NCBI RefSeq assembly: GCF_002993335.1
Contig: NZ_PVNS01000014.1
Span: 25,737 to 89,736 of the forward strand
Source of the DNA: Alkalicoccus urumqiensis
GTDB taxonomy: Bacteria > Bacillota > Bacilli > Bacillales > Salisediminibacteriaceae
Reading direction: 5' to 3'
Length of the DNA stretch: 64,000 nucleotides
Part shown: positions 1-6,659 of the stretch, in pieces
How the letters are laid out: each line of letters opens with the position of its first letter
Position numbering within the stretch: position 1 is the first letter of the stretch
Notes under the pieces: model-generated
What the model was told of the DNA's origin: nothing
Database searches by the model: none
What the model saw: only the letters and a program-made list of their open reading frames with translations
Translations under genes and position numbers: made by a program

Positions 1-85
1 GATCTACCTTTTCAAGTTGAATCGCATCTGTTTCATCGATCTGCTCTAATAGATGATTGCGAACAGCTTCGCTTGTCTTTGTCAT
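1..85 (-). CDS. terS: phage terminase small subunit, P27-like (partial)
   Basis: Only the first 28 codons are visible; the gene runs off the left edge. The peptide starts MTKTSEAVRNHLLEQI and continues with an acidic helix ending QLEKVD, which resembles the N-terminus of P27-family small terminases. That family recognises phage DNA for packaging. A strong Shine-Dalgarno (AAGGAGGTGAC) sits just upstream of the ATG at 85. It is the last visible gene of the leftward module of the element, the position terS takes in phage-inducible islands. The family call rests on a short stretch, so it is moderate. Confidence 0.55.
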   Translation of the reverse strand, partial: MTKTSEAVRNHLLEQIDETDAIQLEKVD

Positions 86-213
86 TTTTTGTCACCTCCT
101 TAAAGGCCCCGCCCTACGGGGAATCGGAATAAATCTCGGAAATCGACCCCTTCCACCGGTATCCCATTGAGTTTTTCTATAATAACTTTTGACCCGGGGG
201 GATTATGTTTTCA
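86..213 (-). other. non-coding spacer, possible cos/packaging site
   Basis: No reading frame is convincing here. Read on the - strand, the stretch downstream of the 42-residue gene contains a C-run followed by GGGTCAAAAG (around 190-201) and then a G-rich segment before the terS ribosome site. C-run/GGGTC motifs upstream of P27-type terS are, as I recall, typical of cohesive-end sites of Gram-positive cos phages. Assignment as a cos site is inference from position and motif only. Confidence 0.3.
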
Positions 214-342
214 TCACAGATTACTGTGCCGCTCAATCATTTCATTTCGCAGTTTGTTTTCTTCCACAGATTGCCGTCTCGCTTTCTTCGCTGTTCGGTT
301 TGGGTATATCACTTTATCCAGCAGCCGAATAATCGCTTCCAC
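214..342 (-). CDS. small basic phage-type protein, unknown function (42 aa)
   Basis: GTG-started frame of 42 residues beginning MEAIIRLLDKVIYPN and ending IERHSNL. It is preceded by a strong AAAGGAGGTG ribosome site; an overlapping GTG a few bases upstream gives only an 11-residue peptide. The sequence is highly charged (TAKKARRQ) with an amphipathic first helix, and no domain is recognised. It lies between a 120-residue phage-type gene and terS in the same direction, so it is probably part of the element's leftward operon. Confidence 0.6.
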   Translation of the reverse strand: MEAIIRLLDKVIYPNRTAKKARRQSVEENKLRNEMIERHSNL

Positions 343-377
343 ACGCTTCACCTCCTTTCATGCAGCTGTTTGATCGT

Positions 378-740
378 TTAGTACATGCCCCTGGCAATCA
401 ATCGATCACGCGCCGCACCTTCTGGATCCACGACTTTGAAAACCTTACGTCCAACGTTGAAGTTCCAATTTAGAAAATCCTCGTTGTAAACATCGAAATC
501 ATATTCCAGCATGGCTCCCTTCATCGCGCCATTCACCACATAGAATCCGCCGTTCTTTCCAAACAGATGCTTTAACTCGTATGAGTTCACACTGTCTGCC
601 CGTGTAGTTTTCGTCTTGCACGGGATCACATACTGTTCGATCCAATTACATAGGCGCTGCCGATCCTTTTCCGGCAGCAGATAAAACTGCCGGGTATCGT
701 CCACATCGATTCGATCTGTTAAATGAATGAGATTACTCAT
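378..740 (-). CDS. phage/island-associated hypothetical protein (120 aa)
   Basis: Complete 120-residue frame with a good AGGAGG nine bases before the ATG. The C-terminal half has the pattern SYELKHLFGKNGGFYVVNG, then KGAMLEYDFDVYNEDFLNWN, which I recall from small conserved proteins of Gram-positive phages and islands lying between the replication gene and terS. No catalytic motif is evident. The function is unknown; its location just left of the candidate replication origin is consistent with island genes of this type. Confidence 0.7.
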   Translation of the reverse strand: MSNLIHLTDRIDVDDTRQFYLLPEKDRQRLCNWIEQYVIPCKTKTTRADSVNSYELKHLFGKNGGFYVVNGAMKGAMLEYDFDVYNEDFLNWNFNVGRKVFKVVDPEGAARDRLIARGMY

Positions 741-769
741 GGTTTGGTTCCTCCTTTTTTGGGTTTGTT

Positions 770-1055
770 AATTTGTAACCGAAAAAGCAACTGTAATGAT
801 TGTTTACGGTTGCAACCTTCGTGCTTACTCTCACAACGGATTAAGCCTGTGTGCAACCGTGCAACCGAAAATCTCACTTGCTATTATATTTTTTATTATT
901 ACGAACATTTGTTTGATATATTATTTCATTTTCTAAATAAGGTGTTTTTCGGTTGCATGGTTGCATTTGCAGGACAAACTACTGTCATGAAAAGGTTTAT
1001 GCGTGCAACTGTGTTTTAATTTTTCGGTTGCAATTAAGTTGCACAGTTGCACTTA
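770..1055. other. candidate replication origin with iterons flanking an AT-rich core
   Basis: The 319-bp gap between the primase stop and the 120-residue gene is non-coding. It holds repeated GGTTGCA/TGCAACC words on both sides of an AT-rich core (about 870-950). Left copies: 806-817, and a tandem pair TGCAACCG at 852-859 and 860-867. Right copies: tandem CGGTTGCA/TGGTTGCA at 950-957 and 958-965, then 1004-1010, 1025-1032, 1038-1043 and 1044-1051. Two iteron clusters around an AT-rich core next to a primase-helicase gene match the organisation of SaPI-type origins; function is inferred. Confidence 0.65.
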
Positions 1056-1059
1056 TAGA

Positions 1060-3411
1060 TTATTTTTTCGGCTTTTCATATGATTTCTGGTTTTTATTTT
1101 TATCTGGGAAACCGATTCCTAATACATCCAGATCCCCCAACTCCTTTAATAATGCTTCGTAAGAATACCTGCCCTGAGCCTGTGTATCCCATTCACCGCC
1201 CAAATAATTCTTGAATTGCTTATGAAACTGCCTTTCTGCTAACGGTTTATATCCGTTGTCCAGGCAAAACTGTTTATAAAACCCATAAACAACGTATTTC
1301 GGCACTTTCTGAACATCCCATTCATCAAATACAGATAGTTTAAAATCCAGCACCGGATCATTGTCCTGCTTGAATACTTCAAGTTCATTCACAGAAGCCT
1401 GTGGAATATCGAACTTCTCAAAGTCCATATGCACGGCTTGATGCAGTACATATTCCAGCACGGCCGGATCTTTAATAAATTCGTCTTTAATCCTGGTATC
1501 TTCTGCCTGTCCATTGAAATCCGCATTGAATGGCACGATTACCAGCCTTCTGATCGTACCTGTGGTTTTGTTGCGGAACTTCGGCATCCCGTTTGTGGAT
1601 TGGATGACACTGCACTTAAAGGATGTGTTATAGATAGGCTTGTTTTTCTGCTCCACTGAAACAACATCGCCCGTGACAACGGAATTAAAATTGGAACTAT
1701 CATCGATATATACGCCGGCCGGCACGTCATCGCCGATCACGGCTGTTTTTCCTTCCAGTACAGATAGACGGAAGCGCTCATCAAATTCATTTACTTTTAA
1801 TGTGGCGATATTATTCAGCCCGATCAGGTGCGTAATTAATTCCTGGAACGTACCTTTACCATTGTTTCCTTCCCCGATCAGGAAGATAGCTTTCTTTCTG
1901 GAATAGTTTCCGTTCAATGAATCATTGATGACCTGCCATAGAAGATGAACAATTTCTTTATCATGGCAAGCGATAGAGGACAACCAATCTTCCACATTCC
2001 AGCCTTCCAGGTTTGGTGCTTTTGGGTTCTCCGTGTAAGGCGTAGAGATTTTCGTTGTAAACACGTGTTTAGGGTTAAATGGTTCAAGCTGCTTCTTTCG
2101 GAGATTGAATACACCATTTTTAACAGGCAGCAGATAGCGGGATTCTGTTCTTTCACGGATTTCAGCGCGATTGGTTAGGTGATAGATAACTTCCTCTGCT
2201 TTATTGTTATTCAATCGCGGTTCCAGCCAGGAAATCACCCGCTTAATCAGTGTGGTATTCCGGGTATAAATCCCTTCTCCAGGCTGATACATCGCAACCT
2301 TAGTGTTTTCTTCTAAATCGAAAAGTATAAATTCAATGTGTTCCTGGAGAATCCCCGCGCATCTTAACGGCGGTATAACGATGGGCTTTCTTCCGCGGGA
2401 TCCCTCGTTCTCCCACTGAACCTCCATCGCTTCCAGTTCTTCCTGACGGCGTTGATTCAAAATCGTTTGTAACGCCTGAGAATCGTTCACGTTCACTTGA
2501 AACTCCTGCTGCGGGCTATATACATTCCGACACTCAGCAGCGGCCTTCTGGATCTGCTCTGCACCGTAGGTGAAGCCATTTTGTGGGCGCTCCCATTTCT
2601 GACGCATGAGCGCCGACTGACGGAAAATATCGTCCATTTTGCTTTCGTCCTTAGCACACCAGAACGCCAGATCATTACAAAAGGCCATATCTGCTTCTGA
2701 CTGGGATCCGTATTGGTTCTCCCAGCCGCCACGCATGAATGACTGAAATCGGCTGCCGGTTTTGCTTTTTTCTGCGATTTCGATAATTTGATCCGTAGAA
2801 AGATCGTTTCCGCCTTCTGGTCCAGGTGTCTCAGGTGTGACGGGTTTCGGATTTTTCGTTAAATGCTTGTCCAGTACCGACTTTAGCGCTTCGTCATCCT
2901 CGCGTATGGCCTTTAGTGCGCCGTTCGCGGTATTGCCAGTCAGTGTGAAATATCGGCTCTGATAGTAAAATTCCAGGCCCTTGCTTGCGTCTCGGCTTCG
3001 GTATTCATGCAGCCGTTTCAAATTAGAAACCTTCATAATGATGTGCAGGCCGGCTCCGGATGGGGAAACCTCATAATAAGAATCCGTGATTTTCAAGATT
3101 TCCCGCACCCAATCCGGAACTTCGCCAGTGTTTGGATCGATGCACTTATCAATGTCTATACCAGCATATCCTCCGGTGAGAACCATACCTATTCCATCAA
3201 ACCGGCCACCTGCGTAAGATTGCAACGCTTCTTCCACAGTGATCCAGGTGAATGGATCCGTACTGTCTGCTGCCGATCCGTCCGGCTGAAATGGAATTTT
3301 CGTTGTTCTCCCGTTTCGCTCTATCGCTTTCCACAAAACAAATTGCTTTTTATCGTGGGGAAAGGTTTCTAGTATGTTGTTTTCATAGATTTCTGTCGTT
3401 AGAGCAGTCAA
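1060..3411 (-). CDS. phage/plasmid primase-helicase (PrimPol-like N-terminus, D5/P4-type SF3 helicase)
   Basis: This 783-residue protein probably initiates replication of the element, making primers and unwinding the adjacent iteron origin. Numbered from a GTG two codons upstream, the N-terminal third has a PrimPol-like core with the acidic motif GIDIDKCID (86-94) and SPSGAGLHII (118-127). A middle linker follows. The C-terminal superfamily-3 helicase has Walker A GEGNNGKGT (515-523) and Walker B TAVIGDD (558-564), then a winged-helix-like tail. TTG at 3411 is preferred because GGAGG lies 8 nt upstream, whereas the GTG at 3417 is too close. In SaPIs pri and rep are usually separate; here they are one polypeptide. 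Confidence 0.85.
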   Translation of the reverse strand: MTALTTEIYENNILETFPHDKKQFVLWKAIERNGRTTKIPFQPDGSAADSTDPFTWITVEEALQSYAGGRFDGIGMVLTGGYAGIDIDKCIDPNTGEVPDWVREILKITDSYYEVSPSGAGLHIIMKVSNLKRLHEYRSRDASKGLEFYYQSRYFTLTGNTANGALKAIREDDEALKSVLDKHLTKNPKPVTPETPGPEGGNDLSTDQIIEIAEKSKTGSRFQSFMRGGWENQYGSQSEADMAFCNDLAFWCAKDESKMDDIFRQSALMRQKWERPQNGFTYGAEQIQKAAAECRNVYSPQQEFQVNVNDSQALQTILNQRRQEELEAMEVQWENEGSRGRKPIVIPPLRCAGILQEHIEFILFDLEENTKVAMYQPGEGIYTRNTTLIKRVISWLEPRLNNNKAEEVIYHLTNRAEIRERTESRYLLPVKNGVFNLRKKQLEPFNPKHVFTTKISTPYTENPKAPNLEGWNVEDWLSSIACHDKEIVHLLWQVINDSLNGNYSRKKAIFLIGEGNNGKGTFQELITHLIGLNNIATLKVNEFDERFRLSVLEGKTAVIGDDVPAGVYIDDSSNFNSVVTGDVVSVEQKNKPIYNTSFKCSVIQSTNGMPKFRNKTTGTIRRLVIVPFNADFNGQAEDTRIKDEFIKDPAVLEYVLHQAVHMDFEKFDIPQASVNELEVFKQDNDPVLDFKLSVFDEWDVQKVPKYVVYGFYKQFCLDNGYKPLAERQFHKQFKNYLGGEWDTQAQGRYSYEALLKELGDLDVLGIGFPDKNKNQKSYEKPKK

Positions 3412-3446
3412 AATCACTCCCTCCCCTTCTTTTTCAACACAGTTTT

Positions 3447-3525
3447 TGGTATAATAAGGATAAGATTTTTACTTCGTTATAATTGTTTCGCCCTCACAGC
3501 TCGCCTGCTGTGGGGGATTTTTTTA
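3447..3525 (+). ncRNA. candidate small antisense RNA opposite the primase leader
   Basis: On the + strand an extended -10 box (TGG-TATAAT, 3447-3455) is followed about 35 nt later by a strong terminator (3491-3524), predicting an RNA of about 60-65 nt. No + strand gene lies between them. The RNA would be complementary to the 5' leader of the leftward primase message, the way plasmid copy-number antisense RNAs are placed. No convincing -35 box is seen. Existence of the RNA is inferred. Confidence 0.35.
3491..3524 (+). terminator. rho-independent terminator (+ strand)
   Basis: Ten-base-pair stem CCCTCACAGC (3491-3500) with GCTGTGGGGG (3507-3516), six-base loop, then seven T (3518-3524). It terminates only + strand transcription; on the other strand no T-run follows the hairpin. 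No + strand protein gene precedes it, hence the small-RNA proposal. Confidence 0.7.
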
Positions 3526-3798
3526 TTCCTGACCACACAGATCACGAAGTCGCTTTACTTCCTCCTGCAATTCTCGGTTTTCTCTTTCCATTTCCTTCTT
3601 CCAGTGAAGCAGCGCAGCATGACAAGCTGCCAGTCTTTCCTGCATCTTCTCTTCACGAATCATGAATCCTGCAACCTCCGGATGATCCACCATCTGCCCG
3701 ATATCATCACCTAGATAGGAAAGCTGTCCATCCATCAATTTTAGAAACTGCTCCTGCGAATCCACTTTGTTCTGCACATCGAATAACGTATTTTTCAT
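3523..3798 (-). CDS. small coiled-coil hypothetical protein (91 aa)
   Basis: Frame of 91 residues starting MKNTLFDVQNKVDSQEQ; the C-terminal half (WKKEMERENRELQEEVKRL) is a predicted coiled coil. No family is recognised. The ATG at 3798 is 11 nt from GGAGG; a TTG two codons upstream (3804) has 5-nt spacing and is an equally plausible start. It is the gene just before the primase in the leftward operon, with tiny genes immediately upstream. Confidence 0.65.
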   Translation of the reverse strand: MKNTLFDVQNKVDSQEQFLKLMDGQLSYLGDDIGQMVDHPEVAGFMIREEKMQERLAACHAALLHWKKEMERENRELQEEVKRLRDLCGQE

Positions 3799-3822
3799 AA
3801 TCAAATCATCCTCCATTTTTTA

Positions 3823-3930
3823 TTAGTATTGCTCTGCCATTTTCTGCGCCCACTGGCTGATATTCGGCCGTGTGGATGAATAGTATTTAACTAGATATCG
3901 AAAGAACGCTCGTTTCTCGTATGCCGCCAT
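3823..3930 (-). CDS. small phage-type protein (35 aa)
   Basis: ATG-started frame with a strong TAAGGAGGTGATTTAC ribosome site directly before it. The peptide begins MAAYEKRAFFRYLVKYY and ends WAQKMAEQY, basic and aromatic. It begins 14 bases after the preceding stop and is followed within 25 bases by the coiled-coil gene, so it is likely translated as part of the same operon. Function unknown. Confidence 0.6.
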   Translation of the reverse strand: MAAYEKRAFFRYLVKYYSSTRPNISQWAQKMAEQY

Positions 3931-3943
3931 GTAAATCACCTCC

Positions 3944-4102
3944 TTAATAGAATCGTGGGTTCTTTTTAATGCTTGCTGCCATACGGTTTTGTTGAACTTC
4001 TTGCATGAGTGCTTCGAGATCCCGCCGGCTCACCGTCACCTGTGGATGCAGTTCTGACGCTTGTCTCAGTTCGTTCTTCAATCGCTCGTAGTGATCTTTG
4101 AT
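3944..4102 (-). CDS. small hypothetical protein with no standard start codon (52 aa)
   Basis: An open frame encodes IKDHYERLKNELRQASEL and so on to KKNPRFY, with convincing protein-like composition. Between the in-frame TAG and the first conserved-looking residues there is no ATG, GTG or TTG. The strong GGAGAGGGG ribosome site is followed five bases later by ATC (4102-4100), which could be a rare start. The first conventional start is an internal TTG eight codons on, without a ribosome site. Either ATC initiation or a damaged start is possible. It lies between the excisionase-like gene and the 35-residue gene. Confidence 0.5.
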   Translation of the reverse strand: MKDHYERLKNELRQASELHPQVTVSRRDLEALMQEVQQNRMAASIKKNPRFY

Positions 4103-4113
4103 CTGACCCCTCT

Positions 4114-4129
4114 CCTATCGCCTGCCCAG
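4114..4129 (+). repeat. 16-bp direct repeat, left copy
   Basis: CCTATCGCCTGCCCAG here is identical to 5368-5383 and in the same orientation; the similarity extends upstream through CCCCT. On the - strand this copy supplies the GGAGAGGGG ribosome site of the 52-residue gene. The two copies bracket the regulatory genes of the element. Confidence 0.75.
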
Positions 4130-4136
4130 GCTTGAA

Positions 4137-4427
4137 TTAGTAAGTGATTTTCTTCCCTGCTAAAAACTTGTGAATATCTTCCCGATCAATGAGATTCTTG
4201 GAATTAATCTGAATCAGCGGCAGTCCTTCCTCAATAATGGATTGCAAAGTGTTATATGAAATACCGATATAAGACGCAGCCTCTTTCTTTGTCAAAAACC
4301 GTTTTTCTCCCACATCGTTTTTTGCCTGTTCGTATGCAGTCGAAGCGATATCATAAAACATTTGGAAATACTGATGTTTCCATTCCTCAGGAATCGGTAG
4401 GCTTATCGTTGCCTGCTGTTCGTTCAT
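4137..4427 (-). CDS. excisionase-like DNA-binding protein (MerR/HTH_17 type)
   Basis: 96 residues with a C-terminal winged helix-turn-helix (about 44-90: FLTKKEAASYIGISYNTLQ) typical of excisionase-family proteins. These bind att DNA and direct a tyrosine integrase toward excision, and some also act as transcriptional activators. The start overlaps the stop of the Cro-like gene by four bases (ATGA), implying translational coupling. The N-terminal 40 residues (PIPEEWKHQYFQMFYD) resemble the helical extension seen in phage and conjugative-element members. Whether it acts as Xis or as a regulator cannot be decided from sequence. Confidence 0.7.
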   Translation of the reverse strand: MNEQQATISLPIPEEWKHQYFQMFYDIASTAYEQAKNDVGEKRFLTKKEAASYIGISYNTLQSIIEEGLPLIQINSKNLIDREDIHKFLAGKKITY

Positions 4428-4675
4428 GATTTCACCTCCCTAGTTTTGTCTACATTTCCTTTTTGATATCTATCGGCGTCATTGAAATACAAAAAAATAG
4501 GCAAAACTTGATTTAACCTTAATAGCACTTTTCCACTCGGCAGTTTTCTTCCTGTTTCGATTTCTGAGTAGTAACTTCGTGATATGCCTACTACTTTAGA
4601 AACCTGCATCTGTGTCATCTTCCTTCTTTTGCGCTCGTTTATTAATTTTTGGCGCCATACATTTTCTAATTGCAC
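4424..4675 (-). CDS. XRE-family (Cro-like) regulator
   Basis: 83 residues, GTG start eight bases after GGAGG. A helix-turn-helix spans about residues 10-60 (RKMTQMQVSKVVGISRSYYSEIETG). It is the first gene of the leftward operon, divergent from the larger XRE repressor, which is the standard lysogeny-switch layout. A 14-bp operator copy lies inside its own 3' coding sequence (4469-4482). It likely antagonises the divergent repressor or autoregulates; that role is inferred. Confidence 0.8.
   Translation of the reverse strand: MQLENVWRQKLINERKRRKMTQMQVSKVVGISRSYYSEIETGRKLPSGKVLLRLNQVLPIFLYFNDADRYQKGNVDKTREVKS
4469..4482 (+). promoter_or_regulatory. operator copy 1 (inside the Cro-like gene)
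   Basis: TCTATCGGCGTCAT, identical to copies at 4714-4727 and 4780-4793 and in the same orientation. It sits within coding sequence, suggesting an auxiliary site for looping or roadblock repression. Binding by the element's XRE repressor is inferred. Confidence 0.6.
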
Positions 4676-4713
4676 TACCCTCTCCTCCTTTTTATCCTTA
4701 AAAACTAAAAGTC

Positions 4714-4727
4714 TCTATCGGCGTCAT
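4714..4727 (+). promoter_or_regulatory. operator copy 2 (leftward promoter)
   Basis: TCTATCGGCGTCAT positioned just downstream of the -10 box (4739-4744) of the leftward promoter, where a bound repressor would block early transcription of the Cro-like/excisionase operon. Confidence 0.7.
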
Positions 4728-4738
4728 GGATTAAATTA

Positions 4739-4767
4739 ATCATAGCACCATCAAAAAAATAAGTCAA
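4739..4767 (-). promoter_or_regulatory. sigma-A promoter of the leftward element operon
   Basis: TTGACT (4767-4762), 17-nt spacer, TATGAT (4744-4739), reading left into the Cro-like gene. It lies between two operator copies. Confidence 0.75.
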
Positions 4768-4779
4768 CGAATAATGTTG

Positions 4780-4793
4780 TCTATCGGCGTCAT
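4780..4793 (+). promoter_or_regulatory. operator copy 3 (repressor promoter)
   Basis: TCTATCGGCGTCAT overlapping a candidate -35 box (TTGTCT, 4777-4782) of the rightward repressor promoter, whose likely -10 is TATACT (4802-4807) at a long 19-nt spacing. This placement suggests autoregulation. Confidence 0.65.
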
Positions 4794-4826
4794 TTTTCTG
4801 TTATACTGATAATGGAGGTGATAGTT

Positions 4827-5360
4827 ATGCCGATTGGCGATAATATTCAAGATTTAAGGAAAGAAAAAGGACTTACACAAGCTGGACTTGCTAAATTAAT
4901 GGGAATATCCAGATCCTATTTAAGCGATGTAGAAAACAACCGAAAAAATCCAAGCCTTAAAACGATCGAATCTCTTGCCGAAAAATTAGGAGTTTCTGTT
5001 TTGTATTTAACAAGCGGGAATAAAGCTATATCAGATTTCACAGATGAAGAAAAAGTGAGTCTTTTCCGTGATGTATGGGATAAGCATAGAAGCGTATCTA
5101 CCCATGAATTATCTAAACGGTTTGAAGAAACTAAAATTGACGAATTACCGCAGCATGAAATTACCTATCTAATTAATTCATTTAATTTTATGAATAATGC
5201 CGATGAGAAAAGCGTTATTTTATTTGCTGCTCTTTTTCGCAATTTAAATGACCTTTTTCCTGTATCTGAGGAAGATCCGATAGATTCTTCCACAATCTCA
5301 GAACAGGTAGAGGATATCAGGAAAAATTTTAATGATTATTTAGATGGTTTCAAAAAATAA
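4827..5360 (+). CDS. XRE-family repressor (master regulator of the element)
   Basis: 177 residues. The N-terminal helix-turn-helix (about 6-61) contains LTQAGLAKLMGISRSYLSD. The acidic C-terminal region (FTDEEKVSLFRDVWDKH onward) is of no recognised family and has no LexA-type peptidase signature, so RecA-driven self-cleavage is unlikely. In SaPI-type islands such repressors (Stl) are instead lifted by phage proteins. The start at 4827 follows GGAGGTGATAGTT; an upstream in-frame ATG at 4812 overlaps that ribosome site. It is co-directional with integrase and divergent from the Cro-like gene. Confidence 0.8.
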   Translation: MPIGDNIQDLRKEKGLTQAGLAKLMGISRSYLSDVENNRKNPSLKTIESLAEKLGVSVLYLTSGNKAISDFTDEEKVSLFRDVWDKHRSVSTHELSKRFEETKIDELPQHEITYLINSFNFMNNADEKSVILFAALFRNLNDLFPVSEEDPIDSSTISEQVEDIRKNFNDYLDGFKK

Positions 5361-5404
5361 CCCCTTCCCTATCGCCTGCCCAGCAACAGAAAGGGGTCAT
5401 TTTT
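5361..5404 (+). promoter_or_regulatory. hairpin covering the integrase ribosome site
   Basis: CCCCTT (5361-5366) can pair with AAGGGG (5391-5396), and a short T-run follows directly before the integrase ATG. The 16-bp repeat copy (5368-5383) fills the loop. The AAGGGG arm is also the only plausible ribosome site for integrase, so the hairpin could mask translation or act as a weak terminator. The regulatory role is inferred. Confidence 0.4.
5368..5383 (+). repeat. 16-bp direct repeat, right copy
   Basis: CCTATCGCCTGCCCAG, identical to 4114-4129. It occupies the repressor-integrase gap within the loop of a hairpin over the integrase ribosome site. Confidence 0.75.
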
Positions 5405-6568
5405 ATGGCACGAATTGAATCTTACAAACGGAAAGACGGCAAAACGTATTACAAGGTAAAAATCTATATTGGTTACGATCCCGTAACCGGAAAACAGAAG
5501 CAGACCACGAAAAGCGGATTTACTTCCAAAAAAGAAGCGAAACTTGCAGCTTCTAGGTTAGAAGTCGATACGGCGGATTATGGCGTTTCGGTTTCGGGGG
5601 ATCCCACATTCCAGGAAGTCTATGAAGAATGGTATGAACAAAACCGTTTGCAGATTAAGCCCACCACGGCTTATACGAAAGAAAAGCTATTTAAACGGAT
5701 TCTGCGGGATTTCGGCAGCATGAAAATGAAGAAGATTGAAACCCGTCACTGTCAACGGGTCATCAATCAGTGGGCGGTAGAAGTGCAATCGTTCGGGGAT
5801 TACAAAGTCCAGGCGAACCTGGTATTTAAGTATGCGGTGCGGATGAACATTATTCGAGTGAACCCGATGCAGCATATTATGATGCCGAAACGGAAACGGG
5901 AAATTCCAGAGGATCAGGAGAAGTTTTTCACGAAACAGCAACTAAAGGATTTTCTGGATTATCTCAAACACGATGAGAGCCGCCAGAAGCTGCATATGAT
6001 GTTTCGACTACTTGCCTATACCGGAGCAAGGAAAGGGGAATTACAGGCGCTCTGTTGGAGCGATGTGGACTTCCAGGAGAAGAAACTGCATTTAAAGAAA
6101 ACCCTGGTATTCGTGGACGGGAAATTGCAGGTGATGCCCACAAAAACAGAAGCATCGATCCGGACAATCAGCCTTGATCAGGAAACCATTCGCCTGCTGC
6201 ACCTGTGGAGGAAAGATCAGATTCAATGGCACATGCGTTTAGGGGTTCCGTTTCACAGTGATGATCGGCAGCCGATTTTTACAAACTTCCATTATCCCAG
6301 TCAGCGCATGAACTTCTGCCGCCTGTCGTATTTGAACGAATCTCTCAGCCGAATTTATAAAGAGTGTCCGGATCTTCCACAGATTAGCGTACACGGATTC
6401 CGGCACACTCATGCCAGCTTGCTGTTTGAAGCAGGGTTGGCGATTAAGGATGTGCAGGCCCGCCTGGGGCATACTGATATCCACACGACCATGAACATTT
6501 ATACGCATGTGACGCAAACAGCACAGGACAATGCAGCCGCCCAATTTGAAGCGTTTATGAACGCTTAA
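5405..6568 (+). CDS. int: tyrosine recombinase / integrase
   Basis: 387 residues, normal length for the phage integrase family. An AP2-like arm-binding domain (1-60, with YIGYDPVTGKQKQ) is followed by a SAM-like core-binding domain (about 68-165) and the catalytic domain. Catalytic residues are all visible: R209 (TGARKGE), K247 (PTKTEAS), H330 and R333 (VHGFRHTH), H356 (LGHTDI) and nucleophile Y366 (MNIYTHV). It should insert and, with an excisionase, release the element at the 3' end of rpsI, which begins about 105 bp downstream in convergent orientation. It is co-directional with the repressor. Confidence 0.95.
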   Translation: MARIESYKRKDGKTYYKVKIYIGYDPVTGKQKQTTKSGFTSKKEAKLAASRLEVDTADYGVSVSGDPTFQEVYEEWYEQNRLQIKPTTAYTKEKLFKRILRDFGSMKMKKIETRHCQRVINQWAVEVQSFGDYKVQANLVFKYAVRMNIIRVNPMQHIMMPKRKREIPEDQEKFFTKQQLKDFLDYLKHDESRQKLHMMFRLLAYTGARKGELQALCWSDVDFQEKKLHLKKTLVFVDGKLQVMPTKTEASIRTISLDQETIRLLHLWRKDQIQWHMRLGVPFHSDDRQPIFTNFHYPSQRMNFCRLSYLNESLSRIYKECPDLPQISVHGFRHTHASLLFEAGLAIKDVQARLGHTDIHTTMNIYTHVTQTAQDNAAAQFEAFMNA

Positions 6569-6596
6569 CCGGCATTTGTGAGTTAATTGTGAGTTA
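6549..6596. repeat. integrase arm-type repeats next to the attachment site
   Basis: Two direct repeats TTGTGAGTTA (6576-6585, 6587-6596) spaced 11 bp apart follow the integrase stop. Just before them, a perfect inverted repeat AAGCGTT-TATG-AACGCTT (6549-6566) overlaps the end of int. Short direct repeats of this kind at the end of int are typical arm sites. AACGCTT recurs at 6676-6682 in the rpsI 3' end. Confidence 0.5.
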
Positions 6597-6612
6597 GTAC
6601 ACCCGAAAACAG

Positions 6613-6647
6613 AAAAAACCCCTCTGCCGGGTTGGGGAGCAGAGGGG
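6613..6647 (-). terminator. rho-independent terminator of rplM-rpsI
   Basis: Nine-base-pair stem CCCCTCTGC (6619-6627) with GCAGAGGGG (6639-6647), followed on the - strand by six T. It ends rplM-rpsI transcription and shields the convergent integrase gene. Confidence 0.85.
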
Positions 6648-6659
6648 CTGGAAACCTTG

